From NCBI GenBank assembly GCA_026826555.1, contig JAKSZT010054399.1:3849627-3913626 (forward strand): a stretch of 64,000 nucleotides of DNA, in the 5' to 3' direction. Source of the DNA: Tolypeutes matacus (lineage: Eukaryota; Chordata; Mammalia; Cingulata; Chlamyphoridae). Of the stretch, positions 13,284 to 24,520 are shown piece by piece. The translations under genes were made by a program, and so were the position numbers. The notes under the pieces are model-generated. The model was given only the letters and a program-made list of their open reading frames with translations, made no database searches and was not told the origin of the DNA. Each line of letters starts with the position of its first letter. Position 1 is the stretch's first letter.

Positions 13284-13878
13284 GCTGTCAAACCCACCCA
13301 GCTGGGTCATAACAGTCTATTCATACAAATGGTGCTTGGAGAACCAGATATCCATAGCTAAAATAAAGTGGACCCTTATCTCACACCTTATTTTAAAAAT
13401 AACCCAAAATGGATCAAGGACCTAAATATAAAAGCTAGAACCATAAAACTCCTAGAAGAAAATGTAGAGAAACATCTTCAAGATCTTGTGGTAGTTGGTG
13501 GTTTCTTAAACCTTACATCCAAAGTACAATCAATGAAAGTAAAAACAGGTAAATGGACTTCCTCAAAATTAAACACTTTTGTGCTTCATATGACTTTGTT
13601 AAGAAGGTGAAAAAGCAGCCTACTCAATGGGAGAAAAATTTCAGAAACCACTTATCCAACAAGGGGTTGATCTCTATGTTAATAAAGATATCACACAACT
13701 CAATTGCAAAAAGACAAGCAACCCAATTTAAAAATGGGCAAAAAACTTGAACAGGCATTTTTCCAAAGAAATATAAATGGCCAAAAGGCACATGAAAAGA
13801 TGCCCAACATCGCTAGCTATAAGGGAAGTGTATATCAAAACTACGAGGTATCATTTCATGCCTTAAAGAATGGCAAAT

Positions 13879-13881
<3 letters not shown>

Positions 13882-13918
<37 letters not shown>
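13882..13918 (+). repeat. Long A run inside L1 ORF2
   Basis: About 37 consecutive A residues. L1 coding text continues on both sides (GAATGGCAAATATTT before, GAGTGCTGGAGAGGATGTGG after), so it is an in-place expansion of an A-rich codon stretch rather than a retrocopy tail. Confidence 0.85.
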
Positions 13919-13919
<1 letters not shown>

Positions 13920-15223
13920 GAGTGCTGGAGAGGATGTGGACAAATGGGAACACTCCTTCACTGTTGGTGGGAATGGAAAATGATGCAGCCTCTGTGGAGG
14001 GGAGTTTGGCAGTTCCTCACAAAGCTAAACATAGAAGCTAAATATATGCTCCGGCAATCCCACTACTAGGAATAATTTCAGAAGTGAAAGCAAGGACACA
14101 AACAGACATTTGCACACTGATGTTCACAGCAGCATTATTCACAATTGCTAAAAGATGGAAACAACCCAAGTGTCCATCAACCAACAAATGGATAAATAAA
14201 ATGTAGTATATACCTAAAATGGAATACTATTCAGCCTTAAGAAAAAATTAAGTTGGGATGCATATGACAACATGGATGAACCCTGAGGACATTATTTTGA
14301 AATAAGTCAGACACAAAAGGATAAGTATTGTATGAGCTCACTAATATGAACTAAAAACTATGAGCAAACTCTAGAGTATGGTTACTAGGAGAGAGAATGT
14401 CGGTTGAGAAGGGGGAGCTGATGCTGAATGTATGTAGAATGTTTAATAAGGTGAATTGTAAATTTGGGGAAATGGATAGAATTGATGGTAACATATTATA
14501 ATGAGCATAATGGGGTAGTCTAGGAAGGTTAATGTCAATTGAAAGAAAGCTAGATACTCTAGGGACTGTACAACATAGTGATTTTGGTGGTAAATGATGA
14601 TTGCGGTTAATAGTACAAACACAAGAATGTTCCTCTATTACAAGGTGTTAAGAATATGGAGATATGTGGAAAAATACAATTAATGTAACATATAGACTAT
14701 AGTTAGTAGTAATACTGTAACATTTTTACAGCAATGGCAAAGTGGGCCCTATATCAATGCTAAGAGTCAATAATGGGGTGCATAAGGGAGTATGGGATTT
14801 TTCCTTTCAGAGTAATGAAAATGTTCTTAAATAGACTGAGCTGATGACACCACAACTCTGTGATGAAACTGAGAGCCAATGAGGATACATTTTGGATGTA
14901 CTGTACAAGGTAGAGGACCATATAACACAGTGAACCCCATGGTGAATGATGGACTGTGGTTTACAGTACAAATATGAGAACAATCTCTTAGGAACTGTTA
15001 CAAATATACAACACTAATACAGGGGTTATTAATAGGATGGTTTGTTGGAAAAATACACCAAATTTAAGATATACTATGGATAACTGTAGTATTATGACAA
15101 TGTTTTCTCATCAATTGTAACAAATGTGTCACAACAATGTAAGGTGTTGGTGGTGAAGTAATGAATGTATGGGAATCTTGTATGGTATGCATGATTCTTT
15201 TATAAATTCACAACTTCTCAAAG

Positions 15224-16410
15224 AAAAACATTTGTACATCAAAGGACATTACCGAGAAAGTCAGAAGACAACCTACAGAATGGGAGAAAATATTTAGAAA
15301 GCATATATCTGATAAGGGTGTAATATCCAGAATATATAAAGAAGTTCTACAATTGAACAAAAGATAAAAACAAGTTATAAAATGGGCAAAGGACTTAAGT
15401 AGACATCTCTCCAATGATGATACACAGATGACCAATAAGCACATAAAAAGGTGCTCAACATCAGGGAAATGCAAATCAAAACCACAATGACATACCACTT
15501 CACACCCATTAGAATAGCTAGTAAAGGAAAAAATAATGGAAAATAAGTGTTGGACAGGATGTGGAGAAATAGGAACCCTCTTACATTGTTGTTAAGAAGG
15601 TAAAAATGGTACAGCCATTGTGAAAGAGTTTGGCGATTCCTCACAACGTTAAAAGTAGAATTACCACATAACCCAGTAATCCCACTTTGAGATATGTACC
15701 CAAACGAATTGAAAGCAGGGACTCAGATATATTTGCACACCAATGTTCATAGCAGCATTATTTGCACTAGCCAAAAGGTGGAAGCAACTCAAATATCCAT
15801 TAATAGATGAATGGATAAACAAAATGTGGTATATATTTACAATGGAATATTATTGAGCTATAAAAAAGGAATAAAGTTCTGATACATGCTACAACATGGA
15901 TAAACCTTGAAGACAATCTCGTTGAATGAAATAAGCCAAACACAAAAGTAAAAATAGATGATCTAACTAACAAAATGACTGGAATATCCAAATTCATAGA
16001 GTCAGAAATTAGAATACAGGTTACCAGGGGAAGAAATAGGGAGTTAATGCTTACTTGATACAGTTTCTGTTTGGGGTGATGGTAAAAGTTTTGGGAATGG
16101 ATGGTGGTAACAGGATTACAACAATTGTGAATGTAATTAACACCATTGAATTGTATACTTGCAAGTGGTTAAAATGAAAATCATTGAAAAGCTGTAGAAC
16201 TGAACAACACAAAGAGTGAGCCCTAATGTAAACTATGGACTCTAGTTAATTATAGTATTGTTTCATAATGATTAGGTATCACACTAATGCAAAATAACAG
16301 GAACAGGGAAAACTGCTTGTGTGGGGGGGTATTCAGGAACTGTACTTTCTGCATGATTTTTCTTTAAACCTACAACGGCTCTAATAAAATATATATACAC
16401 ACACACATTT
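15224..16410 (+). mobile_element. Outer old L1, second piece with 3' UTR
   Basis: Resumes the L1 broken at 9599: end of ORF2 (ATGGGCAAAGGACTTAAGTA, GTTGGACAGGATGTGGAGAA, TTCATAGCAGCATTATTTGC) and then a 3' UTR ending near 16390 with CTCTAATAAAATATATATAC and a CA microsatellite. All frames are broken. Confidence 0.85.
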
Positions 16411-17400
16411 TTTTAGAACATTATTGTGACATATGAAAAACTGGACTACATACCAGAATTTTTAAATTGTAGGGCTGACAAAATTAGGAGTTGTTTTATC
16501 TGGGTAAAATGTTCCTAATTTTTCACCTAAGTTTTTCTATTCAAAGTGTTGCCATTATTGAGTAATAATAACTTTCATCGTAACACTTGCATTCAAAGGA
16601 ATAAAATTAAGTTTTACTTTAAAATGTTTCAACAATTCCAAAAAAAAAAAAAAAAACCCCACCAGATTCTATATTCTTTGCTTAAGAAATACAATCAGGA
16701 AGTACTTTTGGGGAAGACAACTATTGAGCTCATCTTCTGTGAATTGTAGTGTCTAATCACATTATACATATATAATGGGTGGTTCTACCTTCCACAAGAC
16801 TACAACCCTGTTGGAGCCTAAAAGCAAATGCTGGACAGGGAGGAAGGGCATCACTGAGAGAACCCCAAAACTGAGGTTATTTAATCCAGGAGTCCTCAGG
16901 GGTGAAAACTGCCCTGGGTGAAGTCACATTAGTCTGCCTTGATGTTATCTTCAGGGTGAGAAGAGGTTTCCGGGGAAGAAATAAACTCATTCACTGTCCT
17001 TGGAACTTTCTGGACACTGGACAGGCACCGGTAAAATTTCTACTCTGAATTAAGAGCAGTCCCCTTTTTAACGAGGCCTTCTTACATCACCTGAAGCTCA
17101 CCTTCCCAATTAGGGGGGAAAAAAACAAGTTTGTATGTTCCCTATGAAAAAAGGGCCAACCCTACTAATGAAAAAAAAATACAGTAAATGAAAGGTTATA
17201 TCAGGAATTTGAGAGAAAAAAATTTCCATCAAACATTAACTTAAACTATATGGTAATTATATTACAAAGGAAATGTAAAAACTTACACAATTCACAGGTG
17301 TTCAACAGATACATTCTGCACACCTATGAGCTAAATGCAGTGCTTGGCACCAACCCCAGGTGTCTACACTGGGGGACAGAATTCATTCCATGCCCCACCC
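16411..17400. other. No gene recognised
   Basis: AT-rich unassigned sequence with an A run at 16641-16656. Nothing supported on either strand. Confidence 0.45.
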
Positions 17401-17409
17401 CACCCCACC

Positions 17410-17475
17410 CTAATTTGCTCTTGTCAAGGTCACTAGCAACCTCTACTTTGCTAAATCCAGTGGCAGAATTTCCAG
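17410..17475 (+). mobile_element. Short L2-like fragment
   Basis: GTCAAGGTCACTAGCAACCT followed by GCTAAATCCAGTGGCAGAAT resembles part of L2 ORF2. Short and decayed. Confidence 0.35.
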
Positions 17476-17920
17476 CCTCCTACTTGATCCTGTCCAGCCT
17501 CCAACCCAGTTGGAACTCCTCCAGGAACACTTGCTTCCCCGGCTCCAACCTCTTCTGCCTTTCCTCCTTCCCTCACCTCTGCCCCAGCGCTCTTCCCATC
17601 TGTGGCTCTGACACCGTGTCCCCTCCACCGGTGTTCCCAGGGCTCCACGCCGCTATGCCCAGCTATCTCTGCACGCCCCCCTCCAATGTCCCAACAGACC
17701 ACCACCCCGCACACCTGAGCTCCCCCTCTTCCCCCAAGCCTCGTCCTTGCCAAGCCTGCCTCGCCTCAGCTTAAGGCACCAAAGGCCTTGGCCTGATCCC
17801 AGCCAGGCAGTCCAGCAAATCCTGAAGGCTCCACCTTCAAAGTACGTCCCGAAGCCGCCTCCTCCTCCCACGCCCACTGCACCCTGGCCCCGCGACTGTC
17901 TTCGGACGCCCGGCTGCTGC

Positions 17921-17964
17921 AGTGTCAGAGTGACCCCTCTAAAGTGTCAGAGTGACCCCTCTCA
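17921..17964. repeat. 22-bp tandem duplication in the CpG island
   Basis: Two adjacent copies of AGTGTCAGAGTGACCCCTCT plus AA or CA. Each contains TGACCCCT, a nuclear-receptor-like half site. Confidence 0.9.
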
Positions 17965-18225
17965 AAGGGCAGCCTCTGCTCGGAGCTCTCCAGGCTCCCG
18001 CGTCACAGCGTCTCCCCCCCACCTGCTCTGGCAGGGTTAACTTTCCACACTCGCTTCCTTCCCTCGACCCCACTGCCTCAGCATCCACAGCGCACCTTCG
18101 GGGCTGTCTCCTCCACAAGCCGCGGGCCCCGTAGGTCACCAAAAATACCCGCCCCCGGGGCTCCACCCCGGAAATCTGCACCGGCAGCCTGGACTGGGCA
18201 TGCGCGCCAGGGGTCGCGGCTGGGC

Positions 18226-18237
18226 CGCGCACGCGCG
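18226..18237. promoter_or_regulatory. NRF-1 consensus site
   Basis: CGCGCACGCGCG fits YGCGCAYGCGCR at every position and sits in the centre of the CpG island. Occupancy is inferred from the motif only. Confidence 0.6.
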
Positions 18238-18396
18238 CTGCGGGTCGCGTCGCCGACGACCCCGAAAGCCCGGCAGCTTTCCCCGAGCTGGGGTGCGTGT
18301 TGTCCTCCGGAGCCGGTGCTTGGCCGGGACCCGAGCCTGGGAGGCTGCGGAGAGCCCGGCACAGGCCAGGAGGAGACGCACCTGCAGGAGGCGGGA

Positions 18397-18588
18397 ATGG
18401 CGGGCCCGAGCCGGGAGGTGGACGCAGAGGCCGAGGGGCGGAGCGCGCGCGGCAGGCTTGTCTCGGCTGCAGCGGCCCCTACCGGAGACCCAAGCCTTGT
18501 CGTGGCTCTCGGGCTATGGTTGCGATTCCCAGTCTTGTTTTTATTCAGAGACTGGTTTTCTTTCTTTGGGGGAACCGTGAGGGTGAGG
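18397..18588 (+). CDS. Candidate first coding exon of an unidentified gene
   Basis: An open frame begins at an ATG in a good context (GGGAATGGCGG), MAGPSREVDAEAEGRSARG, inside the CpG island, and stays open up to a GAG|GTGAGC splice-donor-like junction at 18588. The frame's stop would lie immediately past that point. The predicted N-terminus is acidic, then basic, then hydrophobic (VVALGLWLRFPVLFLF), which could be a signal anchor. I do not recognise it, I see no partner exon in the window, and other frames are also open here, so it may be a 5' UTR or a noncoding exon. Confidence 0.25.
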
Positions 18589-18699
18589 TGAGCCGTTTCT
18601 TGCTTTGTCTTTGTGAGCTTCTAAGTTTCCCTCCACCGCCGCAGCCACCACCCCAGTTATGTCGTGAATTACTAATTGCTTTGCTACCTCGTTGAGCAA

Positions 18700-19239
18700 G
18701 CAACAGGATCACACAGCTTCAAGAGCGTTTCAAATGTTGGGATCATTTTCCCCCAAAACGCTATTTTAAATGGGGGTAAGTAGGGTTCCCAGGCTAGCCC
18801 ACAGGCCTCTCTAACCTAAGATGCAATCATTTCCACTGTGCAGTTGGCTTGCATGACTGTTGGTTAGGCCCCTTTAACCAGGAGTCCGAAGGGAACCCTT
18901 TGAGGGGCGCTAAGACATGGGGCCCCACGTGGCTCCACGTGTCAGAGTACCCTTAAGAAAAGGTCGCCTTTTCTTTGATGCAGGTTTACCACCAGCACAA
19001 CTTTTCCTAGAATGAAGTTGTTTTGTGCACACCAAAGGACCAGAAAGGGAAGTGGTCTGGGCACTGAGGTGTGAAAGATATTACATTAATTTTTTTTTTT
19101 CCTAACTGTAACCTCAACTACTTGTCACAGTTTAACTGGAAACCCAGCCCACTTTGGGGCCTCCTTTACTCTTCTAGGTTGTACTAGCACCTCAGAGGCT
19201 GAGTCCAAGAAAATTGGAGATGCTGTCACATCTGTCTTA
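18700..19239. other. CpG-island downstream flank, presumed intronic or intergenic
   Basis: No coding or repeat signal recognised, apart from the paired E-boxes listed separately. Confidence 0.4.
18925..18942. promoter_or_regulatory. Two CACGTG E-boxes one helical turn apart
   Basis: CCACGTGG (18925-18932) and CCACGTGT (18935-18942) have the same core spaced 10 bp. This resembles paired CLOCK/MYC/USF-type sites. Function is inferred from the motif alone. Confidence 0.4.
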
Positions 19240-19445
19240 TTTCCCTCTCACGTAGATGGTGCTTACTTTGTGTCAGACACTGTCCTAAGAACTCAACATG
19301 TATTAATCCATTTAAATGTTCCCTACCACCTTATGAAATAGGTACTGTTATTTCCACTTACAGGCAGGGAAACTGAGGCCAAAAGATCTTTGCCCAAGTC
19401 AACAAGCTGTTAAGGAGTAGAGCTGGCATTTGAACCTGGGTGCTT
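19240..19445 (+). mobile_element. MIRb SINE
   Basis: Well-preserved MIR: GCTTACTTTGTGTCAGACAC, core TATTAATCCATTTAAATGTT, GGGAAACTGAGGCCAAAAGA and GAGCTGGCATTTGAACCTGG. Confidence 0.85.
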
Positions 19446-19769
19446 TGGCTCCTGTGGCAAGGGTCCAAGCCATCACTCATTAAAGTGTTGTTCCATTGCT
19501 TTTTGTGCTTAAGATATTGGCCATCAAGTGTTCATCCTTACCTCAGTCAGATACTGGCCAGTGCCCCTCATTGCAATCTTCTATGGTCCACAAGCCTAAA
19601 TAGTAACCCCGTCACCACTCACAAGTCCTGCCACCTCTGGGGCATTCCTCCATCAAGGTCCAGGAGTCCATCACCTGCAGTAGCCCTCCACACCCAATCC
19701 CTTCTCCCAGGCTTGGAAGAGCCAATTCTTTCCCGCCAGTGTCAGGCCACTTCTTGAAACATCACCCAT

Positions 19770-20175
19770 CAGCCTTTCCATCTTGCAGGTAACTCCAGTT
19801 TAATTTCTTGATGGCTTTGCCATTCCAAAACAGAGGTTTCAACCATGAAATAAAGGCTGTTCCCTCTTCCTAAATGCTCTTTTCCCTCTCCCTCCTCCTA
19901 TCCTCAAGTCAGCTCAATTGTCACTTCCTCAGAGAAGCCTTCTATGATGACCCACGCCCTCCTTCACTAAGTGAGATCTCTCACCCCTGGTAAAGGCTTG
20001 TACAGCACCACAGCAGTATCCTAGTAGAGAGTTCAAATGTATTTCTCTTTGATTAAAGCCCCCATCCACTCCCTGAAAGCAACCTCCTTGTCTCTTTGTT
20101 CATCATCATATTCCCAGCACCTCACAATCCCTGATAGTATATGCTCAATTAATATGTATTAAATAAATGAATGAA
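19770..20175 (+). mobile_element. L2 3' end
   Basis: Decayed L2: TCAGCTCAATTGTCACTTCC, AGAAGCCTTCTATGATGACC, and the terminal ATGCTCAATTAATATGTATT followed by AAATAAATGAATGAA. Confidence 0.75.
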
Positions 20176-20281
20176 CAACCTTATAGGAGAAGCAACCCAG
20201 AACTTAGAGGATAATGATTTGGTTATCTTTACTGAAATGAAGAACAGGCATATTTCTTTGTTTTTGCTTAAAAGTCCACAA

Positions 20282-20320
20282 CTAACTAACTAACTAACTA
20301 AATAAATAAATAAATAAATC
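20282..20320. repeat. (AACT)n/(AAAT)n microsatellite
   Basis: Five AACT units followed by five AAAT units. Confidence 0.95.
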
Positions 20321-21289
20321 AAAAACAATTTTGGATCACTCACTCTAGAGGTTTTCCTGGGATAACCTGGTAGGTGATATAACAGTTTGGAGCACATACA
20401 TTGGAAGATAAGAATTGCCTCCTGCCTTTAATGAATTTCAGACAGGCCAAGCTTTACCTCTGGAATGAGATTCTCCCCCCACCTGGAGTTTGACATCCTC
20501 GTTGAGATACTTACTTAACTGATTATCATGCTACCCCTCAGGGGTGGACTGTGACCTCTTTAAACCTCTGTGCAAATATAAACATGGACAAACACCACGC
20601 GTGGTCTTTTACCAATTGATTTATTTCGGCAAAAAACTTTCTATGGGTTTTACTGAGCACTAAGGGAGAGAAAAAGAAAAATAAACATCAAGATTGCAAA
20701 ACGGCAAGAGACAAACACAATTTAGAAATTGTGCAAAAGTCCAGTCCCACTAGATTCTGTGTCCCAGCTTCAGCCTGTTTCCATGTGAAGATGCCAATGA
20801 AAGGCTCAGCATTGCCCTCTCCCCCATCCCATGTATCGCAAGTGAAAAGCAAGACAGCAAGACCTCTCTGTACACTGCCTTAGGTTCTCTAGGTTCCAGA
20901 GTGAGGCCTGACGGATAGTCAGTCCCAAGAATGACCCTGCCCTAAGGTGGATCCCCACAAACACCACCCAAGGGTTGGTTGTAGCTCTAACTTCTGGCAG
21001 CTGATGAGTGCATTTGCATATCATATGTATCCAGAGTATTCTTCCAATCTGGCCACACACAGCTACCATGCACTCAGCACACACTTAGGGAATAGAATTG
21101 ACATGATTAACTGAGCTCTGAATGGTGGCAGACAGGAAAATAGGGGCTGCAGGTGTTTGCATGGTCTGGTATGAGGAGAGCAAGGTTGTGAAGAAGCAGC
21201 TGCATCAGACCATCTGGAGCAAATGACACATAGCCTTTGGGTGGTAGGGTTGTGGGAAAGCTGGTACCCCAATTTTTTAACGTCGAAGA
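20321..21289. other. No gene or repeat recognised
   Basis: Mixed-composition sequence with only short open frames. Nothing supported. Confidence 0.4.
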
Positions 21290-21294
21290 GTCCT

Positions 21295-21560
21295 GTTCAT
21301 TCTCATTGTCTCAGTTACCAGAGCTGTTATGACAAATACTATACGATGGATTGGTTTAAACAAGCATTTGGCTCATGGTTTTGAAGGCTGGAAGTCCAAA
21401 AATCAAGATGTCGGCAAGGCCATGCTTTTCCTGGGGTTGGTAGCATTCTGATCATGGCAGTCCTCTGTCACATGGTAATTTCTCTCTCCTCTCTGGCTCC
21501 TTCCTGTGGCTTTCCCCTGACCGCATCTGATTTTCCTGTCTGTACAATGGGTTCACAACC
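21295..21560 (-). mobile_element. MaLR/MLT-like LTR fragment, antisense
   Basis: TCAGTTACCAGAGCTGTTAT, GGAAGTCCAAAAATCAAGAT, GTCGGCAAGGCCATGC and CTCTCTGGCTCCTTCCTGTG match the antisense 3' portion of MaLR-type LTRs. The 5' end is lost. Confidence 0.55.
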
Positions 21561-21670
21561 TTAGGGATGCAGATTAAGATTTGAACATTTCTTTTGTGAA
21601 GGACTTGATTCAATCCCTGGCACTCATGTTTGTGGTGTCCTGTTGGTTGTTGTTTGTTTTGGTGGCCGAA

Positions 21671-22062
21671 ATGCTTTTTTTTTTTTAAGATTATTTTATC
21701 CCCCTCCCCCCATTGTTTTGCACTTGCTGTTTCCTCTCTGTGTGTTCTTCTGTGTCTGCTTGTCTTCTCTTTAGGCAGCACTGGGAACCGATCCTGGGAT
21801 CTTCCGGAGTGGAGAGAGGCGCTCAATCTCTTGCACCACCTCAGCTCCCTGGTCCGCTGCACTGTTGTTATCTCTTTTTGTTGCACCATCTTGCTGTGCC
21901 ATCTCTCCGTGAGGGCCAGCACTCCGTATGGGTCAGCTCTCCACTCAGGCCAGCTCATCGCGTGGGCCAGCTTGCTTTTCATCAAGAGGCCCTGAGAATC
22001 AAACCCTGGAACTCCTATATGGTAGACAGGAGCCTAATTGCTTGAGCCACATCTGCTTCCCT
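21671..22062 (-). mobile_element. Long DAS-III-like SINE, minus strand
   Basis: The minus-strand head GGGAAGCAGATGTGGCTCAA ends at 22062, the B box is near 22005 (AATCAAACCCTGG on the plus strand), then a long body with a second partial unit (GGCGCTCAATCTCTTGCACC) and a T-run tail at 21676. About 390 bp. A close relative lies at 55.8 kb. Confidence 0.88.
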
Positions 22063-22082
22063 GCAGTGTTTTTTTTTTTTTT

Positions 22083-23390
22083 TTTAATCTTTTTGAAGAT
22101 ATTAAGTGTAAAAATAACACAATTCCACTAAAAGAAAATTTCCTGATTGAATTTTTTCATTTCCACCTTGATCAGTAGAAAGTTTTCCCTTTGCACTCCC
22201 ATCCATCCCAAGACATGCAAGTGCTCTGTACTCACTGGTGTTTCCCATTGAATGGAAGGTTTACACAATTGAGTGGGAGGAGTTGAATGGGGAAGGTCCA
22301 TGCTTGAGGACATTTCTCCTGAGTCCCTTCCACCTTGCTCCTTAGTCTCTGTGATACTTGAAAGATAAGGTTTAAATTCCTAACGTTCCAAATGTTGATT
22401 CTTGCTGTTGTGGAAGATGTATGTAGTTTTTTGGGAAAGGGGTCTTTTAACCATAGCTCCCTCGACAGAGTCCAAGCCTCCTCAGTTTCTGCATCTTGGT
22501 ATATTTGAACCCCTTCCAACAGAGAGAATCTCTTTTCTGGCAGAAAGCCCCTGGAACAAGGTCCCTTCTGAGATAACGAATCACCAACTCCCTTTCTGTA
22601 GGACCACATCAGGCCCGTGGAAAACTTTCCCTGCCAAACTCTAGAAATAAAGACATTCCCAATGCAACCCCAATTCTCTGTGCAGCCATCTTCTCACCGT
22701 TGGCCTTTTTCAGACACACTGAATATACAGTCCCTGAGTCCCTCCCACTCCAGATCAAAAGGTAGGGACTATGAGAATAAAAAATAAGCCCACTATTCTG
22801 CCACTTCAAATTGACAGGGGAGATTTGGCCACCCCTAGTTTAATCTCATCCATCCATTTAGCAATTATCTGCCAAACGCTGGCTAGGCCTTCAGTTAGAG
22901 CTAAGTATAAGAACTAACAATAGTAGGAAGAAAGACTGCACATGGATAATATAATAAAATTCTGCTGTCACATATATACTGTATTTACATTTTCCCTTAG
23001 CCTCTCTCCAAAACTGAAATCTAAAATTTAACTTTTGTTTTACTTTATGGCCCCAAATACAAAACTCTACTGGGTCCCTATTGTAAAAATGGACATTTTC
23101 CCTAGGAGCACAAAATATTTTTTTAATAACCTTCCATCAGAGTCTTCAACAAATTTCATATGATCTGCTGAGAAGTGAAGGAGTAAGACTAGACAGGCAA
23201 AACTCAGAACCTCTCCTAATCATACTTCATTAGGTCAAGGAGAACAAAACACATCCTCAAAAAAACAGAAAAGGTGCCTGCGATTTCAGTTTAATTCAGG
23301 TTTGTGCATTTTTATGACACATATGATATATATTTATTTTATAAACATATTTAATCACCTGCTCCACCCAGTTTGCAATGATCCCTGGAG
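22083..23390. other. Unassigned sequence
   Basis: No gene recognised. 22150-22830 is moderately GC-rich with a purine bias change and could be an old LTR, but no TG...CA ends or target duplications were found. Confidence 0.35.
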
Positions 23391-23394
23391 CGTG

Positions 23395-23610
23395 TACAGA
23401 ATTATGCTGTTGACAGTGGGCTGTAGGACTTGAGAGCACTTGGCTTAAGAATCCAGTCTCCACAATTCTTTCTTAGCCTCTTGAGCTTTGGATTTTTCAC
23501 TTTTAAAATGGGGCTGATAAAGCCATTCTCACTGGATTGTTGTAAGGATGAGATGAAATAAATTATGTAGGGTATGTAACATAGTGCCTCACCTTGAATA
23601 ACACCCAACA
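23395..23610 (+). mobile_element. MIR SINE
   Basis: CACTTTTAAAATGGGGCTGA, TGGATTGTTGTAAGGATGAG and TATGTAACATAGTGCCTCAC match the 3' half of MIR. Confidence 0.7.
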
Positions 23611-23735
23611 AGCAGTTGCTGTTAATTTACAACTTTCCAGGACTAGTATATGGAATCACCTCATAATTTTACTTTGGAAGAATATCTCAGTGTTTTTTTT
23701 TTTTTTCAGCTACCGACCCCCTCATTCTTGGACTG

Positions 23736-24304
23736 TGTGGCAGTTTTATGGATTTCAAAAAGGGATTATTAAGTTTGTAAACTAATCTATTCCTCTTTTG
23801 ATTGCATCAATTCAGTTAAGGGGCCCTTGATTAGATTACTTGATAAGATCGATTTAGGGCTTTTGATTGGACTACATCAATGAGGCATGACTCAGGTTGA
23901 GTCTCTGCCCCCTTGCTGGGTCTGATATAAATGGAAACACAGAGAGAGACCACTCAGACAGACACCGGAAAAGGAAGCCACCATGTTTGATCCTGCCATG
24001 TAAGAGAGAGTTAAGCACGAAGCCCCAAAAGGCTGGGCCCATGGAGCAGCACAAGAGGAGATGGTGAGCCTGGAGGGGAAGACTGAGACCATGGCAGAGA
24101 TGGGCAGCCATCTTGCTTCACCACATGGCAACACGCCAGGATCAACAGTAGCTGACTTTGGTGAGAAAGCATCTCTGATGGTGCCTCAGTTTGAACTTTT
24201 CACAGCCTTGGCACTGTAAGTTTTTACCCCAAATAAATAACCCTTTATAAAAGCCAACACATTTCTGGTACTTTGTATCAGCAGCCCTTGGGCAAACTAA
24301 AACA
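23736..24304 (+). mobile_element. Solo LTR, ERVL/MaLR-like family (copy B)
   Basis: 569 bp from TGTGGCAGTTTTATGG to GGGCAAACTAAAACA, with perfect 5-bp target duplications GACTG at 23731-23735 and 24305-24309. Promoter-like TATAAAT lies at 23926-23932 and AATAAA at 24232-24237, followed by the family block TTTATAAAAGCCAACACATT. No internal sequence remains. Confidence 0.9.
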
Positions 24305-24419
24305 GACTGTTTCATCATCCTTCATGAAAAAGATACAACACGTTGACCCTCTTGGAAAGGTATGAAACAAACATATTGATTGGATTGTGAATTTTGCTTT
24401 AAGGCAAAAAAAAATTTAA

Positions 24420-24520
24420 ATTCAGTAGCATCAGCGTCACCTGGAAGCTTGTTAAAAATGCAGACTCCTCAGGCAATGCCTATGCACGTTAAAGTGAAGT
24501 GACTGCTGTTTCTAACCAGT
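24420..24520. mobile_element. MER5-like fragment
   Basis: GCATCAGCGTCACCTGGAAG then TTGTTAAAAATGCAGACTCC is typical MER5 text. Truncated. Confidence 0.55.

Larger units (their letters stand above)
9600..15223 (+). mobile_element. Younger, nearly full-span L1 with large internal deletion
   Basis: Inserted into the older L1 with a 15-bp target duplication (9585-9599 and 15224-15238, one mismatch). Layout: 5' UTR 9600-10263, ORF1 N-terminal half from 10264, then a deletion joining ORF1 directly to the ORF2 linker at about 10615, reverse-transcriptase region about 11200-12000, C-terminal region to about 14060, and a long 3' UTR. The endonuclease domain and the ORF1 C-terminal half are missing. 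Stops and frameshifts disrupt ORF2, so it is dead. A solo LTR (12609-13283) and an expanded A run (13882-13918) lie inside. Confidence 0.85.
17860..18590. promoter_or_regulatory. CpG island, candidate promoter
   Basis: The only strongly GC- and CpG-rich block in the window. It carries a perfect NRF-1 consensus (18226-18237), a second near-match GCATGCGCGC (about 18199), a GC box GGGGCGG (18434-18440) and an ETS-like CCGGAAAT (about 18168), and has no obvious TATA box. CpG islands of this type normally mark promoters of broadly expressed genes. Direction is not certain; a plus-strand first exon is listed separately. Confidence 0.7.

Noticed and set aside
18200..18695. 126- and 132-codon frames in the CpG island
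   Set aside because: GC-rich sequence keeps several frames open; only the ATG with a matching splice donor was kept, at low confidence.
21630..22045. 121- and 177-codon frames near 21.5-22.0 kb
   Set aside because: They read through the long DAS SINE.
22150..22830. Possible LTR
   Set aside because: No TG...CA ends, target duplications or second copy in the window.
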